Shown: positions 15,845-24,877 of the stretch, in pieces
How the letters are laid out: every line of letters begins with the position of its first letter
How positions within the stretch are numbered: position 1 is the first letter of the stretch
NCBI GenBank assembly: GCA_023433505.1
Contig: JAEZCO010000093.1
Span: forward strand, 1 to 43,926
Direction: 5' to 3'
Source: Bacillota bacterium
GTDB taxonomy: Bacteria; Bacillota; Clostridia; Acetivibrionales; DTU013
Length of the DNA stretch: 43,926 nt
Position numbers and translations under genes: made by a program
The notes under the pieces: model-generated
What the model was told of the DNA's origin: nothing
Database searches by the model: none
Seen by the model: the letters and a program-made list of their open reading frames with translations, nothing else

Positions 15845-16675
15845 TTAATTTTCCCCTTCCCTGTTCTTAATTTTATCTTTTAAATATTCGATCCCTTTTT
15901 CCGCCCATGCCATTTCCCGTTGGATTGTTTTTTCCACCGTCTGCTCAAAGGGCGTCCATTGTTCGAGAATCACGTCGGGATTCCGGCCCTTTTTCCGTAT
16001 TTCCTCAAGGATCATAGCCGCATCCAGCCTGCCGTACCCCGCCGGACTGCCTTGGATGGTAAAACCCATCTTATTGTCAATCCGGGTGATATCAAAGTCT
16101 TTAATGTGAAGATTTACCGTATAGGGACTCAATTCCGCGATTACAAACTCCGGACCTTCCAGAGCGCCGAAAGAATTTACCGTATCGAGGCAAATACCTG
16201 TATTGGGGCTGTCTATTTTTTGGATCATCCAGGCAAGCTCCCGGGCTTTGAAGCGGTCATGGTTTTCAACGGCGATACAAACCCCTTCCTTCTCAAATTC
16301 GGGAATGACTTCCTTTATCCATTGGACAGCCTGTTGGAGGGAAGGCTTGCTGTCCGGCGTATCGGTAATGGTCCTCAATAGCTTCGCGTTCACTATTTTC
16401 GCAATGTCAAGATACCTTAACAAATGTTCGGGACCCACCCCTCTGGTACCTATCTGTAAGGATATACCTACTTCTTCTGAAACCTGCCGCAGTTCTAACA
16501 GCTCTGCGGCACTCATTTCATGCAGCGGAAGGTTGTCGCATATCTGCACAACCCCTACTCCAAGACGCTTTGCCATATTTATCAAATCTATCGCACCCAT
16601 CGGCTTTTCCGGCGCAGGATAACCTGCAAAGCCTATACCCCATGGGTAAGTCCAGCTTCCAATTCCTAATCGCAT
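15845..16675 (-). CDS. Sugar-phosphate isomerase/epimerase-like TIM-barrel protein
   Basis: 276 residues, xylose-isomerase-like TIM barrel (AP-endonuclease family 2 fold). Metal ligands of the family can be placed: Glu in CIAVENHDR near 138, Asp in GICLDTVN near 165, His in VNLHIKDFD near 192 and Glu in DVILEQWTPF near 243. The N-terminus MRLGIGSWTYPWGIGFAGYP is typical. It lies between a serine hydrolase (12 bases upstream) and a cupin (2 bases downstream). Members epimerise keto-sugars or catalyse eliminations next to Gfo/Idh/MocA enzymes. The convergent oxidoreductase makes such a partnership plausible here, but this is inference. Confidence 0.9.
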   Translation of the reverse strand: MRLGIGSWTYPWGIGFAGYPAPEKPMGAIDLINMAKRLGVGVVQICDNLPLHEMSAAELLELRQVSEEVGISLQIGTRGVGPEHLLRYLDIAKIVNAKLLRTITDTPDSKPSLQQAVQWIKEVIPEFEKEGVCIAVENHDRFKARELAWMIQKIDSPNTGICLDTVNSFGALEGPEFVIAELSPYTVNLHIKDFDITRIDNKMGFTIQGSPAGYGRLDAAMILEEIRKKGRNPDVILEQWTPFEQTVEKTIQREMAWAEKGIEYLKDKIKNREGEN

Positions 16676-16687
16676 AGCAAATATCCC

Positions 16688-17773
16688 CTATCTGTCAAGC
16701 ACTGTGTCTACGATTCCGTTGATGAATCCCGGTTCATGCCACGTCACAGGGCCTGAACCCACTCTTGCCACGACGAGGTCAAGGCTCGGTATGACATAGC
16801 ATTTATTGGATCTGTACCCCATCAATGCAAACATATCTCTGGGCAAGCCCGGCCAGCAGGTGCCGTTTGTATTGGCCCACCAGGTATATCCGTAATCCGG
16901 ATTTAACTGCTGGGAGGATGCCGTCGCCAGGTCCACCCACCCTTCCGGGACCAATTGCCTGTCTTCCCATTTTCCTTTCTTTAACATCAAATAGCCAAAC
17001 CTTGCAAGTTCCCTGGCGGATATATGTATACCCGTATGCGGATTGGTATGAGGGCCCATGAAACCGCTCCCCCCTTGTATATCCCAGCTCAAATTTTCTA
17101 TGCCTATGGGGTCCAATACGCGTTCCCGGAGGTAGTCTTCCATTTCCCTTCCGGTGATATGGGAAAACATCAATGCAAGATGACACATCCCCACATCACT
17201 GTAATCCCAGCGGCTTCCCGGTTCAGCGGTGAGCTTGCCGGCCCAAAGGCCAAACCTGTTCGCCGTTTTTCCCAATGCGCATTCGAAAGGTCCGCTGTCT
17301 ACCGCTGTAGGCATACCCAGAAGGCCTGTGCTTTCGCCGGGCAATCCGGAGGTCATGGAAAGCAGGTGCTTCACTTTTATTTTTTCTTTGGAAGGGTCGG
17401 TCAGCGGATAGCCTTCGGGAATGTATTTATAGGCAAAGTTCTCCAGGTCTACCGCTTTTTCCGCCGGAAGCTTTCCGTTCCGGCTGTCGTCAAGCAAGAG
17501 TCCCCATGCGGTCCCTGTGAAGGATTTGGTCCCGGACCAGATATCAAATCTTGAATGGTTGGCCACATTGAAGGTTTGTATTTCTTTCACCAGCCAGCCA
17601 TGGCGTATGATGGCGATAGACCAGGAATCGCCGCCGCAAACAAACTCGTGGTTCCTGCAGAACAGCTCCAGCTTTCCGGGCTCCATGCCCGCTGCCGCCC
17701 TGATTTCTTCAGGCCCGTTCAAATACCGCCAGCCGCCTTGCGACTCCGGCACGGGATAATATGAAAGATCCAT
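16688..17773 (-). CDS. Serine hydrolase, beta-lactamase/class C esterase family
   Basis: 361 residues from ATG 17773. The Ser-x-x-Lys motif is SGTK (Ser80, Lys83, in FDIWSGTKSFTGTAWGLLLDD). The Tyr motif is YSD in SRWDYSDVGMCHLALMF, and the C-terminal Gly-rich strand is likely near VARVGSG. No signal peptide is seen, so it is cytoplasmic. Relatives are esterases, deacylases or peptidases (PF00144) rather than true resistance enzymes. In a sugar operon, removing acyl groups from a glycoside is a reasonable role (inference). A longer reading from TTG 17806 exists, but AAAGGGAA at 17781-17788 sits 7 bases before the ATG and supports 17773. Confidence 0.88.
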   Translation of the reverse strand: MDLSYYPVPESQGGWRYLNGPEEIRAAAGMEPGKLELFCRNHEFVCGGDSWSIAIIRHGWLVKEIQTFNVANHSRFDIWSGTKSFTGTAWGLLLDDSRNGKLPAEKAVDLENFAYKYIPEGYPLTDPSKEKIKVKHLLSMTSGLPGESTGLLGMPTAVDSGPFECALGKTANRFGLWAGKLTAEPGSRWDYSDVGMCHLALMFSHITGREMEDYLRERVLDPIGIENLSWDIQGGSGFMGPHTNPHTGIHISARELARFGYLMLKKGKWEDRQLVPEGWVDLATASSQQLNPDYGYTWWANTNGTCWPGLPRDMFALMGYRSNKCYVIPSLDLVVARVGSGPVTWHEPGFINGIVDTVLDR

Positions 17774-17871
17774 AGAATCATTCCCTTTCGGGCCAAACAT
17801 TTTCAATGCAACCGCAAGCTTATCAATGGCCTACTTTCAATAATAAAGGCCGGGGCCCTGCTTCCATACTT

Positions 17872-17906
17872 CTTTTTTTGCTCAAAGGTGCCATTATTTG
17901 CGCGGC
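17872..17906 (-). repeat. ~26-bp dispersed repeat, copy 1
   Basis: Read on the minus strand: CAAATAATGGCACCTTTGAG followed by CAAA. It matches, with two substitutions, the copies near 28.6, 30.5 and 39.7 kb. It lies between the serine-hydrolase start and the response-regulator stop. Confidence 0.8.
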
Positions 17907-17962
17907 TGCCCATCGACAACAGTGCCGTGTGAGCGGTTGTTGTACCCATGAACGCCTTTTCC

Positions 17963-19513
17963 CTATTTTATGCGGCAGTCCTTGGGGGAAACGCCGAAAT
18001 AAAGCTTGAAGGCCCGGGTAAAATGCTTCGGGTCCTCATAGCCCACTCTGGCAGAAATGTCGTAGATCTTGTTTGCAGGGTCATCCAACAGCTTTTTGGC
18101 TTCCTCCATCCGGACCTTCATCAAATAGTCGGAGAAGTTCATGCCGGTTTGTTTTTTGAAAAGCCTGCTGAAATGTGCATAGCTTATGCCTGCCCGATTG
18201 GCGGCAATGGCAAGATTGATATTCTTTCCGAGATTCTCCCGGATATAGTTCATAGTAATTGCCATTACCGTCCTTTCCTTATTTTCTTCGTTTACTGCGG
18301 TCATCAGGTTGTAGATAGATTCCTTGAAATAAATCCGGATATCCTTCAGGGAGGTAAACGTATGAAAGGCTTTGATAAACCCGGCGTCCACATGCAAATG
18401 ATTCAGTGCGATATGATTTTCAAGAAGCCTGTTCATCCCTTTAAATAAATTGGACAGGCAATCAATGGACTGTTTTTCAAAAAAGCCCTCATGGAAAACA
18501 GCGTCTGCAAAATCGCTGATTTTATCCGCCCGCATGGAATTAAGCAATTCGGAAAACTCGCTGAGCTTGCGTTCAACAAAGGGCAAGTTCTGAGGCTTAT
18601 CTTTAATGCGGCAATACTCAATGATTTCACAATCGCCCATGACAATCCGGTAGGACAAAGCCTTCTCCGACTGTCTGTAGAGGGAGTGAAGACTTTCCAC
18701 GCTGGAACCTTTGCAGCTTAAAGCAATTTTGAAGCTTCTGCCGGGACAGCTTTTTAAGGGCATAACCATTTCCCTGATGACATTGGGGATATCCTCATCT
18801 CTGACGTTCACGGAACAGTTTACAACAATCACCTTCTCCTTGTTGTAATTATAAAAGCCCGTTGCCGACCATCCGTTCCCCGAACAGAAATGCCCCTCCT
18901 CAAGCGGAACCACTTCCGTGACGGAAGGGGTATCCTCTTCAGCTCCCGGCCCGTTGTCAAATGCTACGATGCCTATATAGAAGCCGTCATAGGGGAAAAG
19001 ATGTCTTACCTTGCTTAAAATATTCCGCACATCCGCTTCATCCGGATTTTCATATAAAAAGAGCTTGCTCAGATTATTTTCTATAAAAAGCTGCCGGTAA
19101 GTTGCTTCGCCGTTCCGGTCCGAATGCCCCTTTATCCCGTTCAGCGCCGTAACAGCCTTTTCAAGGACTATTTTCAATTCATGAATGCTGGCAGGCTTCA
19201 GGAGGTAGTCCATGACGCCCAGCTTCAAGGCTTCTTTGGCATATTGAAATTCGTCATAGCCGCTTAAAACAATAAACTTGATATTTTCCCCATGGGAATT
19301 AATATTTTTTATCATTTCCAGGCCGTCAATGTCGGGCATACGGATATCGGTAATCACGATTTCCGGAACGGAGGTACGGATCATGGCTTCCGCCTCTGCC
19401 GCACCGGTTGCAGTCAATACCTCAGCAATTTCAGGATTGTTCAGCCGTTCAATCATGGATTTGATTCCAAGGCAAATTACTTTCTCATCATCAACCACCA
19501 ATACTTTATACAT
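17963..19513 (-). CDS. AraC-type response regulator (YesN-like), second pair
   Basis: 516 residues. The receiver has VVDDEKVICLG at the start, the phospho-acceptor Asp in EIVITDIRMPDIDGLEM near residue 56 and Lys in LLKPAS near 106. The C-terminal AraC-type helix-turn-helix pair runs from MNYIRENLGKNINLAIAA to YFGVSPKDCRIK. The ATG lies 4 bases after the kinase stop and GGGGGGTGA precedes it. It stands downstream of the second importer operon on the same strand and is a candidate regulator of it; the direct repeats at the importer promoter are a possible target (inference). Confidence 0.95.
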   Translation of the reverse strand: MYKVLVVDDEKVICLGIKSMIERLNNPEIAEVLTATGAAEAEAMIRTSVPEIVITDIRMPDIDGLEMIKNINSHGENIKFIVLSGYDEFQYAKEALKLGVMDYLLKPASIHELKIVLEKAVTALNGIKGHSDRNGEATYRQLFIENNLSKLFLYENPDEADVRNILSKVRHLFPYDGFYIGIVAFDNGPGAEEDTPSVTEVVPLEEGHFCSGNGWSATGFYNYNKEKVIVVNCSVNVRDEDIPNVIREMVMPLKSCPGRSFKIALSCKGSSVESLHSLYRQSEKALSYRIVMGDCEIIEYCRIKDKPQNLPFVERKLSEFSELLNSMRADKISDFADAVFHEGFFEKQSIDCLSNLFKGMNRLLENHIALNHLHVDAGFIKAFHTFTSLKDIRIYFKESIYNLMTAVNEENKERTVMAITMNYIRENLGKNINLAIAANRAGISYAHFSRLFKKQTGMNFSDYLMKVRMEEAKKLLDDPANKIYDISARVGYEDPKHFTRAFKLYFGVSPKDCRIK

Positions 19514-19517
19514 TCCG

Positions 19518-21335
19518 TCACCCCCCGGTATTGTAAGGAAATCTTAAAATCGTACGGGTAAATTCACCTTCAATGCTCTCCATCCTTGTAAAGTATTCGT
19601 GTCCATAAAACAACTTCATCCTTTTGTTGATATTCGCAAGGCCTATGCCGCCGTCCTTGTGTTCCCGGACCAGCTCATCCATGGAATATTCCAGCATGTC
19701 GTTCAGCTTTTCAACATGGGCCGCAGTTATTCCCGTGCCATTATCCGTTACGGTAATCACTGCATGGCTGTCCCGCAGCTCAAAATCGACCTCGATATCC
19801 AAAGAGGGCTTGTTATTTGAAAACCCGTGACGGATACTGTTTTCAACAATGGGTTGGAGAATGAATTTGATTACAAGGAAATTCTCCGCTTCTTCAGGCA
19901 GGTTTACTGCTATGTTGATTTTGTCGCCGAACCTCAATTTCTGCAGGTTTATATATTTTTTGACGTTGTCGACTTCATCCTTTAACGTGGCATATTTGGA
20001 GTGGGTGCTGATATTGTAGCGGAACATTTTTCCGAAGTCGGTAATTGCTTCCGCGGTTTCAAAATCGCCTGCCAGCTCCATCTTCATCCGGAAGACATCG
20101 ATCATGTTGTAGATGAAATGCGGGTTGATCTGGTATTGCAGGGCTGAGAGCTGTGCATCCTTTTGAGCTGTTTCCCTGCGTATGTTATCCTGTATCAGCA
20201 CATTGATTTTTTCAATCAGGATGTTAAAATCATCGGCAAGCTGCCCGACCTCATCCTTTCCCTCCTGCCGGATACGCATATTGAAGTCGCCCCTGGCAAC
20301 GTTGTTCATGACCTTTACAATATTCTTCAGCTTTGCGAAAATCACCTTGACCATCAGGTAGGTAAACAAAATCAGGAGGATAAACCCTGCAAGCATTGCA
20401 AGAACGATATTTCTGCCTGCAGCCCGCGCATTGGCCAGCATACCGTCCAGGGGTATTTTGATAATGATTCCGATATCCAGAGGGATGACACTGTCATACA
20501 AATATAAAATATTTTTGCAGTTAAAACTGCCGGTCGCACCCTTTTTATACTCCTTCAAAACCAAAGCCTCGGCAACACTGTCAATGGACCTCGAGGTATA
20601 CAGGACTTTCCCGCTGTTTTCCGTAGAGTAAATCGTCTCGAATCCGGTGTCAACATTTTTTAATGAGGAAAACACTTCCGTATCAAGTATATCCAGGGTT
20701 GCTGCACCCAGGTAGCTGCCATTCGCCGAATATATTTTTTTAACAAGGGTAAAAACCTTATTGCTGTTTCTGCTGCTGTTGATGCTGAATACCATGTCCT
20801 TATGGGGATAAAGCCATGTCTGGATTTTTTTCCCGTCAGCAATGAATTCCTTGTACCAATCCTGGTCAATGATCCGCTTGTCGCTGAAAAACATCCCCCA
20901 GCCCTCAGGTATGCTCTCATTGTTCGTATAAATGGAAAGCCTGTAAACATTTATCTGATTTAAACGGGCAGCCTGAGCTATCAAAGGCTTGATTAGGTCA
21001 AGATAATTGGCATAAGCCTCTGGCGTCATTTGAAAATCCTTTGACAGGAAATACTTCAATTCACTGGTATAGGCAACCTTATCGATGATACTTTGGGCTG
21101 CGGCTATTTTGAAAGAGATATTGTCCTTAACCTGTAAAAGCGTTTGGGTGGAGCTTTTCCTGATTTCTTCCTCCAGATTCGTTTCCGTCCGCTGATAATA
21201 GTAATACCCCGCTATGGCAGCAGGGATAAATATCAGGACGGAATAACCCAATGTCAGCTTTCTCAGCAGGCTCATGTCCGAAAACAGCGTTTTGATTTTT
21301 TTAATAAATAGAGCCATGGTTTTCAGTACTGTCAC
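19518..21335 (-). CDS. Sensor histidine kinase (YesM-like), second pair
   Basis: 605 residues. Membrane segment 1 is LGYSVLIFIPAAIAGYYYY near residue 30-48. An extracytoplasmic Cache-like domain follows. Segment 2 is NIVLAMLAGFILLILFTYLMV near 305-325, then HAMP (MNNVARGDFNMRIRQEGKDEVGQL), the phospho-acceptor box NPHFIYNMIDV near 395 and an ATPase domain with VENSIRHGF and DNGTGIT. The start is uncertain: GTG 21335 leaves a leader of only about 10 bases after the predicted promoter, while ATG 21317 (six codons later) has no good ribosome-binding site. It forms a two-gene operon with the response regulator. Confidence 0.93.
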   Translation of the reverse strand: MTVLKTMALFIKKIKTLFSDMSLLRKLTLGYSVLIFIPAAIAGYYYYQRTETNLEEEIRKSSTQTLLQVKDNISFKIAAAQSIIDKVAYTSELKYFLSKDFQMTPEAYANYLDLIKPLIAQAARLNQINVYRLSIYTNNESIPEGWGMFFSDKRIIDQDWYKEFIADGKKIQTWLYPHKDMVFSINSSRNSNKVFTLVKKIYSANGSYLGAATLDILDTEVFSSLKNVDTGFETIYSTENSGKVLYTSRSIDSVAEALVLKEYKKGATGSFNCKNILYLYDSVIPLDIGIIIKIPLDGMLANARAAGRNIVLAMLAGFILLILFTYLMVKVIFAKLKNIVKVMNNVARGDFNMRIRQEGKDEVGQLADDFNILIEKINVLIQDNIRRETAQKDAQLSALQYQINPHFIYNMIDVFRMKMELAGDFETAEAITDFGKMFRYNISTHSKYATLKDEVDNVKKYINLQKLRFGDKINIAVNLPEEAENFLVIKFILQPIVENSIRHGFSNNKPSLDIEVDFELRDSHAVITVTDNGTGITAAHVEKLNDMLEYSMDELVREHKDGGIGLANINKRMKLFYGHEYFTRMESIEGEFTRTILRFPYNTGG

Positions 21336-21351
21336 CCACTTTTCTACTCAT

Positions 21352-21381
21352 ATTATATCCCCGGCCGGGATGGATTTGCAA
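21352..21381 (-). promoter_or_regulatory. Sigma-A-type promoter of the second two-component operon
   Basis: On the minus strand: TTGCAA (21381-21376), 18-base spacer, perfect TATAAT (21357-21352). It is 17 bases upstream of the GTG start, so the leader is very short or the true start is further in. Confidence 0.65.
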
Positions 21382-21401
21382 CCCATTGGGAATGCTGCGA
21401 C

Positions 21402-21566
21402 GTTTCAAAAATTATGGCGCAATTTACAAATAAAGTGAAAGAACCACGGTGTCATTCCGAGAGCGGCAATCTCATCTATTTATAAGATGCTTACCTGACA
21501 ACAATGCCTTTCGAGATTGCCGCGCTCCACTGCGTTGCGCTCGCAATGACAGGCGGGTTGGTGCCC
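21402..21566 (+). mobile_element. MITE-like repeat family, full copy
   Basis: It begins TTTCAAAAATTATGGCGCAAT and ends CTCGCAATGACAGGCGGGTTGGTGCC. Inverted segments TGTCATTCCGAGAGCGGCAATCTC (21450-21473) and GAGATTGCCGCGCTC...CTCGCAATGACA (21513-21551) would fold into a long hairpin. The ~90 bases from 21466 match those from about 31991 almost base for base. It encodes no protein and sits between two transcription units. Confidence 0.8.
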
Positions 21567-21576
21567 TCATGCCCGT

Positions 21577-22572
21577 CTACTCTTTCATTCGGATCAGACG
21601 ATTCTTTTTTGCCGATGCAAGTATGCACTCACGTATCCTGCCTTCCACAGGTGAATTGTTCAATTTCTGGAGTCCCACAATAATTGAGCCTACTACAGGT
21701 TCATAATAAGCGTTGACTACGGTGGCACGCGGCAGTCTCTCTTTAATTTTAGCCTTTACCGTGTCCACAAGAATAGGATTTTTCACCTTGAAAATGCCGC
21801 CCGAAAGCACCACATCCACATCATCCTCCTGCATATGGAAACGCTGTATCCCTGTGATGGCATAGTTTGCGATTCTTTCGCTGAAGGTTTTTACAAGCCT
21901 CTGGGAAACAGCATCTCCGTTATACGCTAATTCAAAAAGCTTTGGCGCAAACTGTATTGTCTTATCCATCGGAAGGGTGCCGTTTATGCGTTTGAATAAG
22001 AGCTGTTCCGCATCTTCTATTTCAAAATGACTCAATACCGAAGCGACCAATTCTGTCGGCTCAATCAAGCCGATGCTTGACGAAATCGCGGCCCTCACTG
22101 CCTTCCGCCCTAAAGCGGCTGCGCTATGGTCCTCTTCCTCAACATAGTAGCTGTATACAAACTCATTGCCCTGCTTATCAACAACCGCAGCATTAAACGC
22201 TGATCCTGCACATAAAATCACGCCGTAGTTTTTCTCTGTTCCGGCCCATAAAGCAGGTACACAATCGTTAAATACTTTAATTTCTTCTACTCCGGTCAAT
22301 TCAAAAAGCGCTTTTCTCAAGATTTCATATTCATAGGGCCAGTCGGCTCCCGTCAAGCCTGCAACAACAATCCCGACTTCACAAATATCCAGGCCTGCAG
22401 CTTGCAATACTGTTTTCACTGCATTGCCCGTTACCTTCATGAATTTTTCCATCCCATCGACGCTAAAAATCGCTCCAACCGTTGTCGACGCCGCTAAAAT
22501 GTCGCCATGAAGGTCGGAAACCGCGGTTGTGGTCTTGGTGGAACCTTGATCGATGCCCAGTATATATCTCAT
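21577..22572 (-). CDS. BadF/BadG-family ATPase, N-acetylglucosamine-kinase-like
   Basis: 331 residues, ASKHA-fold kinase (BcrA/BadF/BadG family, PF01869). Phosphate-1 motif is YILGIDQGSTKTTTAVSD (residues 3-20). Further motifs are VAGLTGADWP near 70, GVILCAGSAFNAAV near 120 and VDVVLSGGIFKVKNP near 265, the adenosine-binding region. Firmicute relatives near sugar transporters phosphorylate amino sugars or other monosaccharides with ATP. It is the last gene of the importer run, 11 bases after the GH4 gene, with AGGAG upstream. The second BadF kinase of this cluster (28630-29625) is a distant paralogue. Confidence 0.9.
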   Translation of the reverse strand: MRYILGIDQGSTKTTTAVSDLHGDILAASTTVGAIFSVDGMEKFMKVTGNAVKTVLQAAGLDICEVGIVVAGLTGADWPYEYEILRKALFELTGVEEIKVFNDCVPALWAGTEKNYGVILCAGSAFNAAVVDKQGNEFVYSYYVEEEDHSAAALGRKAVRAAISSSIGLIEPTELVASVLSHFEIEDAEQLLFKRINGTLPMDKTIQFAPKLFELAYNGDAVSQRLVKTFSERIANYAITGIQRFHMQEDDVDVVLSGGIFKVKNPILVDTVKAKIKERLPRATVVNAYYEPVVGSIIVGLQKLNNSPVEGRIRECILASAKKNRLIRMKE

Positions 22573-22583
22573 TCTCCGCTCCT

Positions 22584-23870
22584 TTATTTAAAAAACCGAG
22601 GCAGGTATTTCTTATTTACCTGCAGCATCTCGTCCAAAACGCCCTTCGCCCGGGTATAATCACCAATCAAGGGATGTACCATGAGCGCAGCAAGAGCAGA
22701 ATTATAATCACCTTCAATTGCCGCTTTTACCGTGAGCTTCTCATACGCTTTCACAGCTTTCATAAGTCCTATGATGTACTGGTTGTCAAAATTCTTAAGC
22801 ACCAGCGGTGTAGCTCCTCTTTTATTTATGAGGCACTTGGTTTCGATGACATCGTTATTATCCATAAAGCTATATGCACCGTTATTTAGAACATCGACAA
22901 CGTGAACCTCATTTTTGTCATTGACAATTGCGTCGATTAGCGAAACAGCCGCTTCGGAGTACAGGCTGCCTCCCCTTTTATCCAGTGCGGCCGGCTTTTC
23001 CTTCAGCAAAGGATCCTTATACATCTCAAGCAGCTCTTTTTCAACCTCCATGCAAATTTCGCCCCGGGTCTTTTCGGCCTCCATACAAAGTTTAACGGTA
23101 TAATCCCTGAAATAATAGTAGTTAAGGTAAGCTACCGCATATGCCGGAATTGCATTCAGCAGTTCCTCAGAATACTTAGCATTTGGGACATTCTTCAGCA
23201 CTTGCGTATCCGACCTTATAATATCTCTGAGTACGTCCTTGCCATCTGCATATGCAGAAGTTATCCAGCATAAATGATTCAATCCCACGAAATCATAGTC
23301 AAAGCTCTTTATATCCGCAGGAAGCCGCTTCTTCAAATCCATTACCATATTGATGGGACCATTGCACAAACCCATCATCTTCACCTTTGTGTGGTTTAAT
23401 ATTGCTTCCGCAGCAATTCCTGACGGATTTGAGAAGTTTATAAGCCATGCGTCCGGCGCAAGCCTTTCCATGGCTTCCGTTATCCGAAGAAGTTCGGGTA
23501 TTGTCCGAAGAGCCTTCATAAATCCGCCTGCTCCGGTTGTTTCCTGTCCTAACAGGCCATACTTGAGAGGTATTTTTTCATCGGTAACTCTTGCTGCCAA
23601 CCGGCCTACCCTTATCTGACCCAGAACATAGTCTGCGCCTTCGATGGCCTCTTCAAGGCTTTCCGTGACTACAAGCCTGGTATCCATGCCGTTTGCATCC
23701 AGCATTCTCCTTGCCAGTCCCGAAACGATTTCGTTTTTTTCCCGATCGATATCCATTAAATAGAAGCTATCGACTTCCAAACGCTCCTTTCTGGTAATAA
23801 ACCCATTGATGAGCTCCGGTGTATAGGTGCTCCCTGAACCAATGACCGTTATCTTAAGACCTTTTTTCAT
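22584..23870 (-). CDS. GH4 glycosidase, 6-phospho-beta-glucosidase branch
   Basis: 428 residues, glycoside hydrolase family 4. NAD-binding GSGST is at residues 11-15. The metal-site tetrad is CNGP at 169-172, and the second metal ligand is His199 in GLNHLCW. GH4 enzymes use NAD+ and Mn2+ to oxidise C3, eliminate the aglycone and re-reduce. A Cys-Asn-x-Pro tetrad is typical of 6-phospho-beta-glucosidases (CelF/LicH type), but Gly in the third place is not the usual Val. The imported sugar comes through an ABC system, not a PTS, so its phosphorylation state is open. It starts with GGAG upstream and lies between the GH43-like and kinase genes. Confidence 0.92.
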   Translation of the reverse strand: MKKGLKITVIGSGSTYTPELINGFITRKERLEVDSFYLMDIDREKNEIVSGLARRMLDANGMDTRLVVTESLEEAIEGADYVLGQIRVGRLAARVTDEKIPLKYGLLGQETTGAGGFMKALRTIPELLRITEAMERLAPDAWLINFSNPSGIAAEAILNHTKVKMMGLCNGPINMVMDLKKRLPADIKSFDYDFVGLNHLCWITSAYADGKDVLRDIIRSDTQVLKNVPNAKYSEELLNAIPAYAVAYLNYYYFRDYTVKLCMEAEKTRGEICMEVEKELLEMYKDPLLKEKPAALDKRGGSLYSEAAVSLIDAIVNDKNEVHVVDVLNNGAYSFMDNNDVIETKCLINKRGATPLVLKNFDNQYIIGLMKAVKAYEKLTVKAAIEGDYNSALAALMVHPLIGDYTRAKGVLDEMLQVNKKYLPRFFK

Positions 23871-23898
23871 TTTTTTCTCCTCTTCTTCATTTTCATAT

Positions 23899-24744
23899 CT
23901 AGATAAAATCCAATTTTGCTATCTCGATCCATCCTTCCCAGTCATCAGCAATTATGCCATCACTAAAACTGACTCTCGCAATATATAATTCATCTTTATC
24001 CTTCACGATCTCCGCAGCATGGACATCATTCAGTTCCTGTATCCACGCCCTGTCGTTAAAGTCAAGAGGGTCTTCTGAAAACAACACAATGGTTTTAACG
24101 TCGTCATCACGCAGCCTGTGCCTGATAAACAGGTAATACCCCGCTTCGGTGTCCACAACAAATGGAGATTCCAGGTAGGAGTGTTCTGCATGTGTTTCAT
24201 TATCCTTATAAACTATCCAAGGCTCATCCCAATCAATCAGTGTTTTGGACCTCCTTGCCATAATACAACTGAAAGGATTCCCATCTATAAACTCGGACTG
24301 GCAATAATACATGATGTATTCCCCGTTTGCCTTTATAATGCAGACATCCCTTGCGTCCCTTCTTGTAAAAACCTCATAGCCCAGATTGTCATACGTAAAC
24401 AGGTCAGATGTTTTCAAGCACATGATCGTGCCCATTGGACGTCTGTAGAACAGGGAATACGCCCCATTCTTCTCTACAACAAACGGCGCGTGTTTTTGCT
24501 GATATTTGTTCTCATCTTTTAAGAAATTCTGAGTGAATATGGGAGCCGTATTGGTAAAAAGACAGTCCAAACTTTTCCCATAGGAATGAAAAAATTGTTT
24601 TTCACTTTCCCAGGTACCTTCACCCATAATACCTATACAATGCCATAAACCATCCTTATCCCGGATAATGCAGAAATCATTCAGGTGATTTGAGGGATAG
24701 TATACAATTCTTTTCCATTCCGAACCGATCACAGGTTTTTTCAT
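23899..24744 (-). CDS. GH43-clan-like five-bladed propeller protein, cytoplasmic
   Basis: 281 residues without a signal peptide. Blade-like motifs repeat: NDFCIIRDKDGLWHCIGI, HAPFVVEKNGAYSLFYRRP, ARDVCIIKANGEYIMYYC, ESPFVVDTEAGYYLFIRHR. The Asp of RDARDVCI and Glu of YLESPFVV occupy places that suit the acid/base pattern of the GH43/GH32/GH130-like propeller fold. It could be an intracellular glycosidase or phosphorylase acting on imported oligosaccharide. It follows the binding-protein gene across a terminator-like hairpin, with AAGGAA before its ATG. Family assignment is at fold level only. Confidence 0.75.
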   Translation of the reverse strand: MKKPVIGSEWKRIVYYPSNHLNDFCIIRDKDGLWHCIGIMGEGTWESEKQFFHSYGKSLDCLFTNTAPIFTQNFLKDENKYQQKHAPFVVEKNGAYSLFYRRPMGTIMCLKTSDLFTYDNLGYEVFTRRDARDVCIIKANGEYIMYYCQSEFIDGNPFSCIMARRSKTLIDWDEPWIVYKDNETHAEHSYLESPFVVDTEAGYYLFIRHRLRDDDVKTIVLFSEDPLDFNDRAWIQELNDVHAAEIVKDKDELYIARVSFSDGIIADDWEGWIEIAKLDFI

Positions 24745-24833
24745 AACGATAACAATTCCTTTTACTTTTGTCTATATGAATCTATTTGTTCTTAGATTTA
24801 ACGATTCCCATACGATTTTAAAGGTATAAAAAC

Positions 24834-24859
24834 AAAGCGGCTTTTATAGAAGCCGCTTT
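24834..24859 (-). terminator. Intercistronic terminator-like hairpin after the second binding-protein gene
   Basis: A perfect 10-base stem (AAAGCGGCTT with AAGCCGCTTT) and 6-base loop lies 18 bases after the stop. On the minus strand it is followed by GTTTTTATACC. Downstream genes on the same strand follow after about 90 bases, so it probably acts as a partial terminator giving more transcript for the importer than for the enzymes. Confidence 0.8.
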
Positions 24860-24877
24860 GCCGCACTTGCCGAAATG

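Noticed and set aside
15920..16622. Plus-strand open frames of 139-153 codons
   Set aside because: Antisense to the TIM-barrel gene, whose family motifs are clear on the other strand.
17024..17554. 176-codon plus-strand open frame
   Set aside because: Antisense to the serine hydrolase, which has intact catalytic motifs.
16688..17773. Antibiotic-resistance beta-lactamase
   Set aside because: No signal peptide, sits in a sugar operon, and the family is dominated by esterases and peptidases.
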